A stretch of DNA of 64,000 nucleotides from Edwardsiella piscicida. GTDB lineage: Bacteria > Pseudomonadota > Gammaproteobacteria > Enterobacterales > Enterobacteriaceae. Under the pieces are notes generated by a model. The model was not told where the DNA came from. It searched no databases and saw only the letters and a list, made by a program, of their open reading frames with translations. The stretch is from contig NZ_MPNU01000001.1 in NCBI RefSeq assembly GCF_001896205.1, forward strand, positions 735,317 through 799,316, read 5' to 3'. A program made the position numbers and the translations under genes. Shown piece after piece: positions 54,312 through 63,373 of the stretch (its first letter is position 1; every line of letters begins with the position of its first letter).

Positions 54312-54620
54312 GAGGAGATCCTGCGAGACTGTGCGCGGGCGTGAGCTGCGCGGAAAAATCGGCGAACCTGCGGATCATAATGGACCTGACGGTAAGTGCA
54401 AGTCACGCGTGCGGCAGAAGGCGATACCGAGGGTATGCTAAGGCCGATTATCGTGGGTAAATTCAGATCAGTTTACCTGAAATTTTGTTGAAAAAGCAGA
54501 CTTGTCGCCGCGTTATTCCTGCGTATGATAACGTCACTGGAACTGGCGTCATACGGCAGCCAATCGTTTGTATGATCACATTTTCTCTAATATTGCCGCC
54601 ATTAACCAGGAAAGTATCTC
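54312..54620. other. coaE-guaC divergent intergenic region
   Basis: About 309 bp without a gene, holding the divergent coaE and guaC promoters. A plausible plus-strand promoter is TTGTCG (54502-54507), 16-bp spacer, TATGAT (54524-54529). This -10 overlaps one arm of an inverted repeat CGTATGA/TCATACG (54522-54528 and 54549-54555) that could be an operator. A second TATGAT lies at 54571-54576. Which is used cannot be decided by eye. Confidence 0.5.
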
Positions 54621-55667
54621 ATGCGCATTGAAGAAGATCTGAAGCTGGGTTTTAAAGATGTCCTGATCCGTCCGAAGCGTTCTACGCTGAAAAGCCGCTC
54701 TGATGTTGAGCTCGCCCGCGAGTATCACTTTAAGCACAGCGGCTGGCAGTGGTCGGGCGTTCCGCTGATTGCCGCCAACATGGACACCGTCGGCACGTTC
54801 AGCATGGCGCGCGTGCTGGTCGGTTTTGATGTGCTGACCGCCGTGCACAAGCACTACAGCGTGGAGCAGTGGCAGGCCTTTGTCTCCAGCGTTGGCGAAG
54901 AAACGCTGCGCCATGTGATGGTCTCGACCGGGACCTCCGAGGCGGACTTTATCAAGCTGCGTCAGATCCTCGCGCTTTCGCCGTCCCTGAAGTTCATCTG
55001 TATCGATGTCGCCAACGGTTACTCCGAACACTTCGTAGATTTTCTGCGCAAGGCGCGCGACGCTTGCCCGGATAAAGTGATCTGCGCCGGCAACGTGGTC
55101 ACCGGTGAGATGGTGGAGGAGCTGATCCTCTCCGGCGCCGATATTGTTAAGGTGGGAATTGGCCCCGGCTCCGTGTGCACCACCCGGGTCAAGACCGGCG
55201 TCGGTTATCCGCAGCTCTCCGCCGTCATTGAGTGCGCCGATGCCGCACACGGGCTGGGCGGGCAGATCGTGTCCGATGGCGGCTGTACCGTGCCGGGTGA
55301 CGTGGCTAAAGCGTTTGGCGGCGGCGCGGACTTCGTGATGCTGGGCGGTATGCTGGCGGCCCATGAGGAGTGCGAAGGGCGCATTGTTGAAGAGCAGGGG
55401 CGTAAGATGATGCTGTTCTACGGTATGAGCTCGGCCTCGGCGATGAACCGCCACGTCGGCGGCGTCGCAGACTATCGCGCCGCGGAGGGGAAGACCGTTA
55501 GCCTGCCGCTGCGTGGTCCGGTGGAAAATACCGTGCGTGATATTTTGGGCGGTCTGCGCTCTGCCTGCACCTACGTCGGGGCATCTCGCCTCAAAGAGCT
55601 GACCAAGCGTACGACCTTTATCCGAGTGGCCGAGCAGGAGAACCGAGTCTTTGGCCAAGCCGATTGA
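54621..55667 (+). CDS. guaC: GMP reductase
   Basis: NADPH-dependent conversion of GMP to IMP, balancing guanine and adenine nucleotides; 348 residues (E. coli 347). It is GMP reductase, not IMP dehydrogenase: the start [20 protein letters not shown] and the lack of CBS domains fit. The catalytic cysteine loop is [20 protein letters not shown]; the phosphate-binding region is [21 protein letters not shown] strong terminator follows. Confidence 0.97.
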   Translation: MRIEEDLKLGFKDVLIRPKRSTLKSRSDVELAREYHFKHSGWQWSGVPLIAANMDTVGTFSMARVLVGFDVLTAVHKHYSVEQWQAFVSSVGEETLRHVMVSTGTSEADFIKLRQILALSPSLKFICIDVANGYSEHFVDFLRKARDACPDKVICAGNVVTGEMVEELILSGADIVKVGIGPGSVCTTRVKTGVGYPQLSAVIECADAAHGLGGQIVSDGGCTVPGDVAKAFGGGADFVMLGGMLAAHEECEGRIVEEQGRKMMLFYGMSSASAMNRHVGGVADYRAAEGKTVSLPLRGPVENTVRDILGGLRSACTYVGASRLKELTKRTTFIRVAEQENRVFGQAD

Positions 55668-55696
55668 GCGCTTGCGTAGAGAATTCTGCTCCGTAT

Positions 55697-55726
55697 CAAT
55701 AACGCCGGCGATTGCCGGCGTTATTG
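55697..55726. terminator. terminator between guaC and hofC
   Basis: A perfect 13-bp inverted repeat, CAATAACGCCGGC and its complement, with a GATT loop. It ends over the last codons of the convergent hofC reading frame. The AT-rich outer part of the stem gives T-rich 3' ends in both directions. Confidence 0.8.
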
Positions 55727-58237
55727 CATAACGTTGCCCAGACGCAGAATGGGCAGGTACATGGCCAGCACCAGCAGGGCTATCAGGGCTGCGCTTATCA
55801 TGAGCATGGCCGGCTCCGCCAGCGTGGCCAGTGTCTCACCGCGCCGCTGTGCGCTGTGGCGATAGAACTCTCCCAGATGGCGGCTGACGGCGGCGAGGCG
55901 CCCCGCGGCCTCTCCCTGGCGGATCAGCTGTCGACACTGGGGCGGGAAAAGGTGCGGATCGCGCAGGGCCGCTGATAACAGCTCTCCCTGACGTAGGCGC
56001 AGCACGCCGCTATGCAGGGCGCGGCGATAGGCCGCCAGCGGTAGAGAGCGGCGGCAGCAGTTTAACGCCGCCGGCAGCGTGATCCCGGCCTGTAGCATCA
56101 GTGCCAGCATTTGAAACAGCTGCGCGAGGGTGACATCGCGCAGCAGAGCGCCGTAGCCCGGAAGGCGCAGGGCGAGGTGCTGCAGCGTGCGCTGCAGCCG
56201 CGGGCCGCGACGGCGCAGCGCGAGCAGAGCGAGTCCGGCCAGCAGGATACCCACGGCCATCCGGCGCCAGCCCTGACGCAGCGCGTCGGCCAACGTTAGG
56301 AGCCGCTGGGTCAGCCAGGGCAGCGGCGCATCGAGCGAGGCGTACAGCTGGGCAAACTGCGGCAGCAGGGTTAACAGCATGCCCAGCGCGATCAGTAGCG
56401 CGACCGACAGCAGGAACAGTGGATAGCGCAGCGCGCGCAGCAGGCGTTGGCGCAGCGCGTGCGCCTGCTGCTGCTGGCGGGCCAGCTGGCGGCAGACCTC
56501 GGCCAACGCGCCGCTTTGCTCCGCCGCCGCCAGGGCTCGACCGTACAGCGGCGGAAAAATGGCGGACTGCCCGCGCAGCGCCTGGGAGAGCGTCAGCCCA
56601 TCGGCAACCTCGTGGCTCAGTTGGTGGATCAGCGCCCGCCACTCGGCGTGGGGGTGGCCGTTAGCCATCAGATCCAGCGCCGAGAGCAGCGGTACCCCCG
56701 CCTCCAGCAGATCGGCCAACTGGGCAATAAAGTCGCTGCAGGCGCCACCATGCCAGCGATAGCGCAGCGGGCGGCGGGCGGAGACGATAGCGAGCGGCAG
56801 GACGCCACGCGCCGCAAGCTCGCGGCGCAGATGACGACGGCTGAGCCCGAGCCGCGTTTCCATCCATCCCCGTCCATCCCGATCGATGAGCCGGCAGTGA
56901 TACAGCCGGGGCTTCACGCCTGCGGTCCCAGCACCCGTAGAACTTGCCCCCCAGGAGGTCTTTCCCTGTTCGGCCAGACGTTGGGCCGTGGTGTGTAGCG
57001 GGAGCATCCCCTGCGCTTCGGCCAACTGCTGCAGTCGGGCGCTGTCAGCGCCGCTGCGCATGGCCTGGCGTAGGGTGGGCGTCGGCGTCAGAAGCTCAAA
57101 CAGGGCGCGCCGACCGCGGTAGCCGCCGCTGCAGTGGGCACACTCGCCCGGCAGCCAGCTGGGACGGCCGGCGTCAGTCTCTCGCTGGCGACAGTGGCGG
57201 CACAGGCGACGCACCAGTCGCTGGGCGATGACCAACAGCAGGCTATCGGCCAGTAGATAGGGGGCGATGCCCAGCTGTAGCAGGCGGGTCAGGGTTTGGG
57301 CGGCGCTATTGGTGTGTAGGGTCGAGAGTACCAGATGCCCGGTTTGGGCGGCGTTAACGGCGATATGCGCGGTGGTTTCATCGCGGATCTCCCCGATCAT
57401 GATGACGTCGGGATCTTGGCGCAGCAGGGCGCGCAGTACGGTGGCAAACTGCAGCCCGGCGCGCGGGGCTATCGCGGTCTGATTGATGTTTTCCAGCGGT
57501 GTTTCAATGGGATCTTCAACGCTGCAAATATTGAGCGTCTGCGCGTTAAGCCGGCGTAGTCCCGCGTAGAGGGTCGCGGTTTTTCCGCTGCCGGTTGGCC
57601 CGGTCACTAAAATCAGCCCCTGGGGCTGCGCTAACGCCTGAGCCAGCGTCTGACGCTGTGCGGGGCTCAGCCCCAGTCGGGCTAGGCTTCGGGGCGTTTC
57701 CCGCGTGCTGACCTGGCGCAGCACCGCTTTTTCACCGTGCAGCGTCGGAAGCGTAGAGAGGCGAAAGCTGTGCGTTTGCTCGCTCAGGGGGATGCGCAGC
57801 TGACCGTCCTGAGGCAGGCGTCGCTCGGCGATATCCAGACCTGCTAATACCTTCAGGCGAGTCACTAAACGGGTGAATTGCAGCGTGGGGTAGTCTGCCA
57901 GCGGGTGCAGTACCCCGTCGATACGCAGCCGTACTTGCCCCCGTGTCTCCAGGGGTTCCAGGTGGATGTCAGAGGCGCGTCGCCGCAGCGCATGTAGCAG
58001 CAGCTGCTCCAGCTGTGGGGCAGTTTGGGTATCTTCCGTGGCGGGATACAGCGCCTCCTCCTCCTCTGACTGCCGGCGGCTCAGCGGGCGCCACTGGGCA
58101 TCCAGACCGGTCGCGAAGCGGATGGCCTCCAGCAGCGCGACGGGTGCCTCGTTCAGCCCGCCGACGATAATGCTGTGCTGATCCTGATGCAGCAGACGGC
58201 AGCGATAGCGGCGGCAGAGCCGCTGGAGATCGCTCAT
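55721..58237 (-). CDS. hofB/hofC: HofB and HofC (type IV pilus-like ATPase and membrane protein) read as one frame
   Basis: One 838-codon frame contains two proteins that are separate in E. coli. Residues 1 to about 430 are HofB, a GspE/PilB-type assembly ATPase: Walker A GPTGSGKT (213-220), Asp box [18 protein letters not shown] (273-290), His box [12 protein letters not shown], and paired cysteines CRHC and CAHC. Residues from 441 are HofC, a GspF/PilC-type membrane protein with three hydrophobic segments, ending [16 protein letters not shown]. The join lies at a G6 run (minus strand). With five Gs, HofB would end [16 protein letters not shown]-stop at 56914 (440 residues), and HofC would start at GTG 56917 (398 residues). 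Either a true fusion, a slippage site or a sequencing error. Confidence 0.85.
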   Translation of the reverse strand: MSDLQRLCRRYRCRLLHQDQHSIIVGGLNEAPVALLEAIRFATGLDAQWRPLSRRQSEEEEALYPATEDTQTAPQLEQLLLHALRRRASDIHLEPLETRGQVRLRIDGVLHPLADYPTLQFTRLVTRLKVLAGLDIAERRLPQDGQLRIPLSEQTHSFRLSTLPTLHGEKAVLRQVSTRETPRSLARLGLSPAQRQTLAQALAQPQGLILVTGPTGSGKTATLYAGLRRLNAQTLNICSVEDPIETPLENINQTAIAPRAGLQFATVLRALLRQDPDVIMIGEIRDETTAHIAVNAAQTGHLVLSTLHTNSAAQTLTRLLQLGIAPYLLADSLLLVIAQRLVRRLCRHCRQRETDAGRPSWLPGECAHCSGGYRGRRALFELLTPTPTLRQAMRSGADSARLQQLAEAQGMLPLHTTAQRLAEQGKTSWGASSTGAGTAGVKPRLYHCRLIDRDGRGWMETRLGLSRRHLRRELAARGVLPLAIVSARRPLRYRWHGGACSDFIAQLADLLEAGVPLLSALDLMANGHPHAEWRALIHQLSHEVADGLTLSQALRGQSAIFPPLYGRALAAAEQSGALAEVCRQLARQQQQAHALRQRLLRALRYPLFLLSVALLIALGMLLTLLPQFAQLYASLDAPLPWLTQRLLTLADALRQGWRRMAVGILLAGLALLALRRRGPRLQRTLQHLALRLPGYGALLRDVTLAQLFQMLALMLQAGITLPAALNCCRRSLPLAAYRRALHSGVLRLRQGELLSAALRDPHLFPPQCRQLIRQGEAAGRLAAVSRHLGEFYRHSAQRRGETLATLAEPAMLMISAALIALLVLAMYLPILRLGNVMQ
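56914..56952 (-). other. probable frameshift site at the hofB-hofC junction
   Basis: The minus strand has six consecutive G (plus-strand C at 56947-56952). Counting one G fewer restores a HofB C-terminus typical of GspE-type ATPases ([14 protein letters not shown]) and a TGA that overlaps a GTG start for HofC as GTGA at 56914-56917. This matches the overlapping gene style of the neighbourhood (hofB and ppdD overlap by ATGA). Confidence 0.8.
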
Positions 58238-58686
58238 GGTCTCTCTCCGTCGTCGGTCTCGCGCAGGACGCTGCGACAGGCCTCCAGCAGCGCGGCGTTA
58301 TTCTCTTCGCTCTGGCAGCGCTGCTGCCACCGCAGGGTCCCCGCGCGGCGATCCAGCGTTGGCGTTAGCGTCACCCGCAGACCGGCCAGCGTTTGCTGGC
58401 CGCTCAGTGAGATAATGCCCGCATCGACGCTCAGGGTGCTGACGTAGGTCGAGGGCGGAAATGCCGCCAGCCCCAGCTGCGCTTCGCTGCAGGCGGAGAG
58501 GCTGCCCTGCTCCAGCGCACAGAGTTCGACCTCGGTGCGGTAGGGGGTGACCGCCTGTAGAACATCCGTCATGGCCGCTTTTTGCAGGTAGCGTTGATAG
58601 GCCGGCACGGCGATGGCGCCGAGAATGGCGATGATGGCGATTACGATCATGAGCTCCAGCAGGGTGAAGCCGTGCTGTGATGACAT
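58234..58686 (-). CDS. ppdD: prepilin peptidase-dependent major pilin-like protein
   Basis: Type IVa pilin-like protein of 150 residues (E. coli PpdD 146). A short leader (MSSQHG) is followed by the prepilin peptidase site G-FTLLELMIVIAIIAILGAIA, with the conserved glutamate at +5. Two cysteines near the middle (ELCALEQGSLSAC) and two near the C-terminus resemble E. coli PpdD. ATG 58686 has GGAGGT four bases upstream; the ATG four codons earlier is rejected because the Shine-Dalgarno would lie inside the gene. Its stop overlaps the hofB ATG by 4 bp, giving a ppdD-hofB-hofC operon. Confidence 0.94.
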   Translation of the reverse strand: MSSQHGFTLLELMIVIAIIAILGAIAVPAYQRYLQKAAMTDVLQAVTPYRTEVELCALEQGSLSACSEAQLGLAAFPPSTYVSTLSVDAGIISLSGQQTLAGLRVTLTPTLDRRAGTLRWQQRCQSEENNAALLEACRSVLRETDDGERP

Positions 58687-58933
58687 AGACACCTCCACGG
58701 GTTGCGTCAGGTGAGTGTGCCTGAGCGAGCCGCGGCCGACGAGTCGCGCCGACGCAGGCTGCGCGCCGCGCCGAGGCTTAGCGGCATCGGTTGCGCCGGT
58801 GTCCGTCAGGGGTGCGGCGTATGCTATAGAATGGGGCGTCGCTTTTCAGCGGCTTCTCGCGGAGAGGGGGCGGCGCGAACGACGAATCATGCTACCCTGT
58901 AGGCAGTTTGAATCGCGGGAGGTCGCGTTAGTG
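58687..58933. other. ppdD-ampD divergent gap without nadC
   Basis: Only 247 bp separate ppdD and ampD, the place of the roughly 890-bp nadC in E. coli and most relatives. No frame here resembles NadC. The region is G+C-rich and holds divergent promoters; a TATAGA sequence near 58823 could be part of one for ampD. Confidence 0.75.
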
Positions 58934-59512
58934 ATGCAATTAGAGCAGGGGTGGCTGACGGGCGCGCGGCGCGTGCCGTCGCCACATTGTGATGCGCGTC
59001 CGCAGGGGGAGCTGCCCTCCCTGCTGGTGATCCACAATATCAGTCTGCCTCCGGGAAAGTTCGGCGGTCCCTATATCGACCGCCTGTTCAGCGGTACGCT
59101 GGCGTGTGACGATGATCCCTTCTTTGTCGGATTGCAGGGGCTGCGGGTCTCCGCGCACTGCTTGATCCGGCGCGATGGCGAGATTGTCCAGTATGTGCCT
59201 TTTGATCGTCGGGCGTGGCATGCCGGCGTATCACGCTATCAAGGGCGCGAGCGCTGTAATGATTTTTCTGTGGGTATTGAGCTGGAGGGGACGGATACGC
59301 TGGCGTATACCCCGCCGCAGTATCGGGCGCTGGTAGAGATCAGCGCGCTGTTGATGCGTCACTACCCGATGTCACCGACGCGGGTGACCGGCCATAGCGA
59401 TATCGCCCCCGGGCGTAAAACCGATCCCGGCCCGGCGTTCCGCTGGGATGAGTACCATCGTTTACTGCGGACGGCGTTGGCCGGATCCGTCGCCACCCCC
59501 GATCGTCACTGA
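58934..59512 (+). CDS. ampD: 1,6-anhydro-N-acetylmuramyl-L-alanine amidase AmpD
   Basis: Cytoplasmic zinc amidase that recycles anhydro-muropeptides and so keeps ampC beta-lactamase uninduced in AmpR-bearing relatives. It has 192 residues (E. coli 183). Zinc ligands fit VIHNISLPPG (His), WHAGVS and TGHSDIAPGRKTDPGPAF (His, Asp). Other blocks are RVSAHCLIRRDGEIVQYVPF and GRERCNDFSVGIELEGTDTLAYT. I chose ATG 58934 (MQLEQGWLTGARRVPSPH) to match E. coli; GTG 58931 has the better spaced GGGAGG. Longer frames to 58715 are not supported. Confidence 0.95.
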   Translation: MQLEQGWLTGARRVPSPHCDARPQGELPSLLVIHNISLPPGKFGGPYIDRLFSGTLACDDDPFFVGLQGLRVSAHCLIRRDGEIVQYVPFDRRAWHAGVSRYQGRERCNDFSVGIELEGTDTLAYTPPQYRALVEISALLMRHYPMSPTRVTGHSDIAPGRKTDPGPAFRWDEYHRLLRTALAGSVATPDRH

Positions 59513-59529
59513 AGAGAGAGCTACCGGAG

Positions 59530-60384
59530 ATGACGTTATTCTCGCTACTGCTGGTTTTGGGCTGGGAGCGGCTGTTTAAGCTGGGGGATCGCTGGCAGCT
59601 GGATCGCTGTCTGGTTCCGCTGTTTGCTCGCGTAAAGCGGGTATCGCTGGCCAAAACGCTGCTGCTGCTATTGCTGTGGATGCTGCTGATCGGCGCGCTG
59701 CTCCAGGGGTTTAAGGGGCTGCTTTTCGGCCTGCCGACGCTGTTGATGTGGATTTTCATCGGGCTGCTGTGCTTTGGCGCGGGGGCGATTCGCCGCGACT
59801 ATCGCGCTTATATGAAAGCGGCGCGGCGGGGAGAACAGGATGCGATGACGCAGATGACGGCGGAGCTGGCGCTGATCCCGGGGCTGTCGGCCGATATGCG
59901 CCCGGAGATCCGTCTGCGTGAGCTGCAGAGCGTACTGGTGTGGATCAACTATCGCTTCTATCTGGCGCCGCTGTTCTATTTTGTGATAGCCGGGCCCTAC
60001 GGGCCGGTGGCGCTGGGGGGCTATGCGCTGCTGCGGGCCTATCAGACTTGGCTGAGCCGTCAGGCCGATCCGCTGGCGCGCGCGCAGGCGGGGATCGATC
60101 GTCTGCTGCACTGGGTCGACTGGATCCCGGTGCGGCTGGCCGGGATTGCCTACGCTCTGCTGGGGCACGGTGAGCGTGCGCTGCCGGCCTGGCTAGCGTC
60201 GCTGGGCGATCTGCGCAGCGGTCAGTACCAGGTATTGACGGGGCTGGCGCAGCTTTCGCTGGCGCGCGATCCGCAGCTGGATGCGTTAAAGACGCCGCTG
60301 GCGGCGGTGACGCTGGCGCGGCGCATTACGCTGGTGCTGATCGTGGCGGTGGCGCTGTTGACCATTTATGGCGCGCTGCTCTAG
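59530..60384 (+). CDS. ampE: inner-membrane protein AmpE (CobD/CbiB-related)
   Basis: Inner-membrane protein with several membrane segments, 284 residues as in E. coli; loosely related to the CobD/CbiB family and described as a signalling protein of the beta-lactamase regulon. It begins MTLFSLLLVLGWERLFKLGDRWQLD and carries ELQSVLVWINYRFYLAPLFYF, RLAGIAYALLGHGERALPAW and a C-terminal helix ending LLTIYGALL, all close to E. coli. It follows ampD after 17 bp and is probably co-transcribed. A strong terminator follows. Confidence 0.95.
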   Translation: MTLFSLLLVLGWERLFKLGDRWQLDRCLVPLFARVKRVSLAKTLLLLLLWMLLIGALLQGFKGLLFGLPTLLMWIFIGLLCFGAGAIRRDYRAYMKAARRGEQDAMTQMTAELALIPGLSADMRPEIRLRELQSVLVWINYRFYLAPLFYFVIAGPYGPVALGGYALLRAYQTWLSRQADPLARAQAGIDRLLHWVDWIPVRLAGIAYALLGHGERALPAWLASLGDLRSGQYQVLTGLAQLSLARDPQLDALKTPLAAVTLARRITLVLIVAVALLTIYGALL

Positions 60385-60412
60385 CGGGATTAGTGGCCGC
60401 GTGCGATAGGCG

Positions 60413-60448
60413 AAAAAAAACCGGCGCGAGCGATAGCGCCGGTTTTTT
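60413..60448. terminator. bidirectional terminator between ampE and aroP
   Basis: Eight A, ACCGGCGC, an eight-base loop, GCGCCGGT, then TTTTT. Both flanks are suited to terminate the convergent ampDE and aroP transcripts. Confidence 0.9.
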
Positions 60449-60466
60449 ATTTGGAGGCGTCGCGCG

Positions 60467-61840
60467 TTAGCCGGGGAGGCGTGCGCTGTGCTTCTGCGAA
60501 CGCTGCTTAATGGCATAGCCGACAGCCAGTACGATCAGCCAGAGCGGGATCAACAGTACCGAAATCTGGATCCCCGGGGTCAGGAACATAATGACCAGGA
60601 TGGCAGCCATAAACAGCAGGCACAGATAGTTACCCGCCGGGTACCAGAAGGCGCGGAAACGGGGAACCACGCCTTCGCGGTTTTTCTGCGCTCGAAAGCG
60701 CAGATGCGCGACGCTGATCATCGCCCAGTTAATCACCAGCGCGGAGACGACCAGCGCCATTAACAGCTCGAAGGCTTTGCCCGGCATCAGGTAGTTAATC
60801 AGTACGCACAGCAGGGTGGCCGCCGCCGAGAGGCCGATCGCGACCACCGGGACACCGCGTCCGTCTACCTTGAGCAGCGCCCGCGGGCCATTCCCCTGCT
60901 GGGCCAGACCGAACAGCATGCGGCTGTTGCAGTAGACGCAGCTGTTATAGACCGACAGCGCAGCGGTCAGCACCACGATATTGAGGACGGTGGCGACCAG
61001 GTTACTGTCCAGCGCATGGAAGATCATGACGAACGGGCTGCCGCCCTCGACCACCTTACCCCAGGGGTAGAGGGAGAGCAGGATAGCCAAAGCGCCGATG
61101 TAGAAAATCAGAATACGGTAGATAACCTGATTGGTCGCCTTGGGAATGCTGCGCTGCGGGTCGTCGGCCTCTGCGGCGGTGATCCCAACCAGCTCCAGAC
61201 CGCCGAAGGAGAACATGATCACCGCCATTGCCATGACCAGCCCCATGACCCCATTGGGGAAGAATCCGCCCTGATCCCACAGGTTACTCACCGAGGCCTC
61301 GGGGCCACCGTGCCCGCTGAACAGCAGCCAGCCGCCAAACAGGATCATCCCGATGATGGCGACCACCTTGATGATCGCGAACCAGAACTCCAGCTCGCCG
61401 TAGATTTTGACGTTGGCCAGGTTGATGGCGTTGATCAGCAGGAAGAAGACCGCGGCGGATACCCAGGTCGGGATGTCCGGAAACCAGTACTGTACATAGA
61501 TACCCACGGCCGTTAGCTCGGCCATGGCGACCAGAACATACAGCACCCAGTAGTTCCAGCCGGAGGCAAAACCGGCAAAGTCCCCCCAGTATTTGTAGGC
61601 AAAGTGGCTGAATGAGCCGGCCACCGGCTCCTCGACCACCATCTCACCCAGCTGGCGCATGATCAAAAAGGCGATAAATCCGCCGATGGCGTAGCCCAGC
61701 AGCACCGATGGCCCGGCCATTTTAATGGTTTGTGCGATCCCCAGAAACAGCCCAGTACCGATGGCGCCGCCTAGGGCGATCAGCTGTATGTGGCGATTCT
61801 TCAGGCCACGGTGTAACTGCTCGCCGTGTTGCTCACTCAT
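60467..61840 (-). CDS. aroP: aromatic amino acid:H+ symporter AroP
   Basis: General permease for phenylalanine, tyrosine and tryptophan in the inner membrane; 457 residues with 12 hydrophobic segments. It belongs to the amino acid-polyamine-organocation (AAT) family: RGLKNRHIQLIALGGAIGTG at the N-terminus, RQLGEMVVEEPVAGSFSHFA, FSFGGLELVGITAAEADDP and NSCVYCNSRMLFGLAQQGN. ATG 61840 (MSEQHGEQLHRGLKN) is preferred over the ATG five codons earlier because GGGTAAGAG precedes it. A TyrR-box-like sequence lies upstream. Confidence 0.95.
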   Translation of the reverse strand: MSEQHGEQLHRGLKNRHIQLIALGGAIGTGLFLGIAQTIKMAGPSVLLGYAIGGFIAFLIMRQLGEMVVEEPVAGSFSHFAYKYWGDFAGFASGWNYWVLYVLVAMAELTAVGIYVQYWFPDIPTWVSAAVFFLLINAINLANVKIYGELEFWFAIIKVVAIIGMILFGGWLLFSGHGGPEASVSNLWDQGGFFPNGVMGLVMAMAVIMFSFGGLELVGITAAEADDPQRSIPKATNQVIYRILIFYIGALAILLSLYPWGKVVEGGSPFVMIFHALDSNLVATVLNIVVLTAALSVYNSCVYCNSRMLFGLAQQGNGPRALLKVDGRGVPVVAIGLSAAATLLCVLINYLMPGKAFELLMALVVSALVINWAMISVAHLRFRAQKNREGVVPRFRAFWYPAGNYLCLLFMAAILVIMFLTPGIQISVLLIPLWLIVLAVGYAIKQRSQKHSARLPG

Positions 61841-61893
61841 ATCTCTTACCCTCATCCGGCTCTGTTCAGGGGCACTGCCAGCGCCATTCTGTC

Positions 61894-61930
61894 ATTATAA
61901 TGATACGAAAATCGTAATTTTATTTTTACA
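61894..61930 (-). promoter_or_regulatory. aroP promoter region with TyrR-box-like sequence
   Basis: On the minus strand TGTAAAAATAAAATTACG (61930-61913) fits the TyrR box TGTAAA-N6-TTTACA with two mismatches, and TATAAT follows at 61899-61894. The -35 position (about 61922-61917) is weak and lies inside the box, as would suit TyrR repression. Match by eye only. Confidence 0.45.
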
Positions 61931-62342
61931 TCATGTTCTAATTCAAATCTGTTATTAATCTACCAACGCACTGAGAATAATGGTATGCGCAAAAAAATGC
62001 ATCCGATTTCTTGTGCCGCTGCGTTTTGGGTCGGAGAAGACGTGCGGGGCCTACGCTGTGGACACTCTGCACATTGGGTGCGCAGAGCGTCCACGCTCGT
62101 ATCACGATGATGGGCGATATGCGCGTTGACGTATTTCATTTTTATATTCATTTATTTTGCATATAAATGCTTATTATGATTGGCTTTCACGCTTCAGCTC
62201 GCGTGAGTCGTCGTGTATAAAACGTTAACTTCGGCCGCGGAAAGGTAAAAAGTAATACCCTTGCTTGGTTATCACGCTGGTGTTTTATTGGTTATTGATT
62301 GTTAACAAAGGCGGCATTTCATGATTTACATCAATAGTTGTA
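61931..62342. other. aroP-pdhR intergenic region
   Basis: No credible gene. It contains a strong inverted repeat at 62058-62094. Close to the pdhR promoter, TTTCATGATTTACATCAA (about 62318-62335) closely copies the E. coli sequence at the CRP-bound position of the pdh promoter. The part around 62150-62340 is AT-rich. Confidence 0.5.
62058..62094. repeat. strong inverted repeat (13-bp stem) between aroP and pdhR
   Basis: GTGGACACTCTGC (62058-62070) pairs with GCAGAGCGTCCAC (62082-62094) with one mismatch across an 11-base loop. There is no T run next to it, so a simple terminator is unlikely. It could be a protein-binding site, an RNA element in the aroP leader, or a remnant mobile sequence. 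Confidence 0.7.
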
Positions 62343-62371
62343 TGGACAAGTGGTGAAGATTTTGTTACTTT
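62343..62371 (+). promoter_or_regulatory. pdh operon promoter
   Basis: TGGACA (62343-62348), a 17-bp spacer and TACTTT (62366-62371) match the E. coli pdhR promoter in sequence and spacing (TATGGACA...TTTGTTACTTT). It drives pdhR-aceE and onward. Confidence 0.7.
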
Positions 62372-62386
62372 GAGGTCATGTTTTTG

Positions 62387-62405
62387 AAATTGGTAATACC
62401 AATTT
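62387..62405. promoter_or_regulatory. PdhR operator
   Basis: AAATTGGTAATACCAATTT is a perfect 19-base palindrome matching the PdhR box (AATTGGT...ACCAATT). It lies just downstream of the predicted transcription start, so PdhR would block transcription in the absence of pyruvate. Confidence 0.9.
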
Positions 62406-62459
62406 ACTTTGCGGTTCTCCGATGAGAACGTCATCTACGCTCAGAGAAGACATTGCCAC

Positions 62460-63224
62460 ATGGCCTACAGCAAAATCCGCCAGCCCAAACTATCAGATGT
62501 GATCGAACAGCAGTTGGAATATCTGATCCTGGAAGGAACGCTGCGTCCCGGGGAAAAGCTGCCGCCGGAGCGCGAATTGGCGAAGCAGTTCGATGTATCC
62601 CGCCCCTCTCTGCGCGAGGCCATTCAGCGTCTCGAAGCCAAAGGGCTGCTGCTGCGCCGTCAGGGCGGTGGCACCTTCGTACAGGCCAATCTCTGGCAAA
62701 GCTTTAGCGACCCACTGGCCGAGCTGCTCGCGGCCCACCCGGAATCCCAATACGATCTGTTGGAAACCCGCCATGCCCTGGAGGGGATCGCGGCCTATTA
62801 TGCTGCGCTGCGCGGCACCGATGAGGATTTTGTTCGTCTGCGCGAGTGTCATCTGGCGATTGAAAGCGCGCAGGCCGCGGGCGATCTGGACGGCGAGGCC
62901 GATGCGGTGATGCAGTATCAGGTGGCGGTGACCGAAGCGGCTCATAACGCGGTGCTGCTCCACCTGCTGCGCTGCATGGCGCCGATGCTGGAAAAGAACG
63001 TAAAACAGAATTTCGAGCTGCTCTATGCGCGTCGCGAAATGCTGGCCCTGGTCAGCGATCATCGAGCCAGTATCTTTGCGGCCATCATCGCCCGGGAGCC
63101 AGAGCGGGCGCGTGAGGCATCACACCGCCATCTGGCCTTTATTGAAGATATTTTGCTGGAGATGAGCCGCGAGCACAGCCGCCGCGAGCGCTCGCTGCGG
63201 CTGCTCCAGCAGCGTAAGGATTGA
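62460..63224 (+). CDS. pdhR: pyruvate-sensing repressor PdhR
   Basis: GntR/FadR-family repressor of the pyruvate dehydrogenase operon, released by pyruvate; 254 residues, the same as E. coli. The N-terminal winged helix includes [40 protein letters not shown] and [16 protein letters not shown]; the C-terminal FCD domain binds the effector. ATG 62460 ([14 protein letters not shown]) matches E. coli, though its Shine-Dalgarno is weak. A perfect PdhR operator lies upstream, and aceE follows after 149 bp. Confidence 0.97.
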   Translation: MAYSKIRQPKLSDVIEQQLEYLILEGTLRPGEKLPPERELAKQFDVSRPSLREAIQRLEAKGLLLRRQGGGTFVQANLWQSFSDPLAELLAAHPESQYDLLETRHALEGIAAYYAALRGTDEDFVRLRECHLAIESAQAAGDLDGEADAVMQYQVAVTEAAHNAVLLHLLRCMAPMLEKNVKQNFELLYARREMLALVSDHRASIFAAIIAREPERAREASHRHLAFIEDILLEMSREHSRRERSLRLLQQRKD

Positions 63225-63292
63225 AAATTGGTTCGCGCGTAGCCCTCCGGGGCGCGCGCGCCGATGTTAACACTAGGCAACTCACCGATTGG

Positions 63293-63336
63293 GCCTGTCT
63301 TCGTGCGTTTTGACCGCAGAGCGCAGGAAGACAGGC
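63293..63336 (+). repeat. hairpin in the pdhR-aceE intergenic region
   Basis: GCCTGTCTTC (63293-63302) and GAAGACAGGC (63327-63336) form a perfect 10-bp stem; TGCG and CGCA inside extend it. The stem ends 37 bases before the aceE ATG. No T run follows, so it is more likely an mRNA processing or stabilising element than a terminator. Confidence 0.7.
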
Positions 63337-63373
63337 TCCAGACAACCCATTTAGACAGATAAGGAATACCACC

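Noticed and set aside
58702-58902. Plus-strand frame in the ppdD-ampD gap as a possible nadC remnant
   Set aside because: Its translation is arginine- and alanine-rich with no NadC motifs.
61960-62151. 63-codon minus-strand frame in the aroP-pdhR gap
   Set aside because: It runs through the inverted repeat, has no Shine-Dalgarno and no family resemblance.
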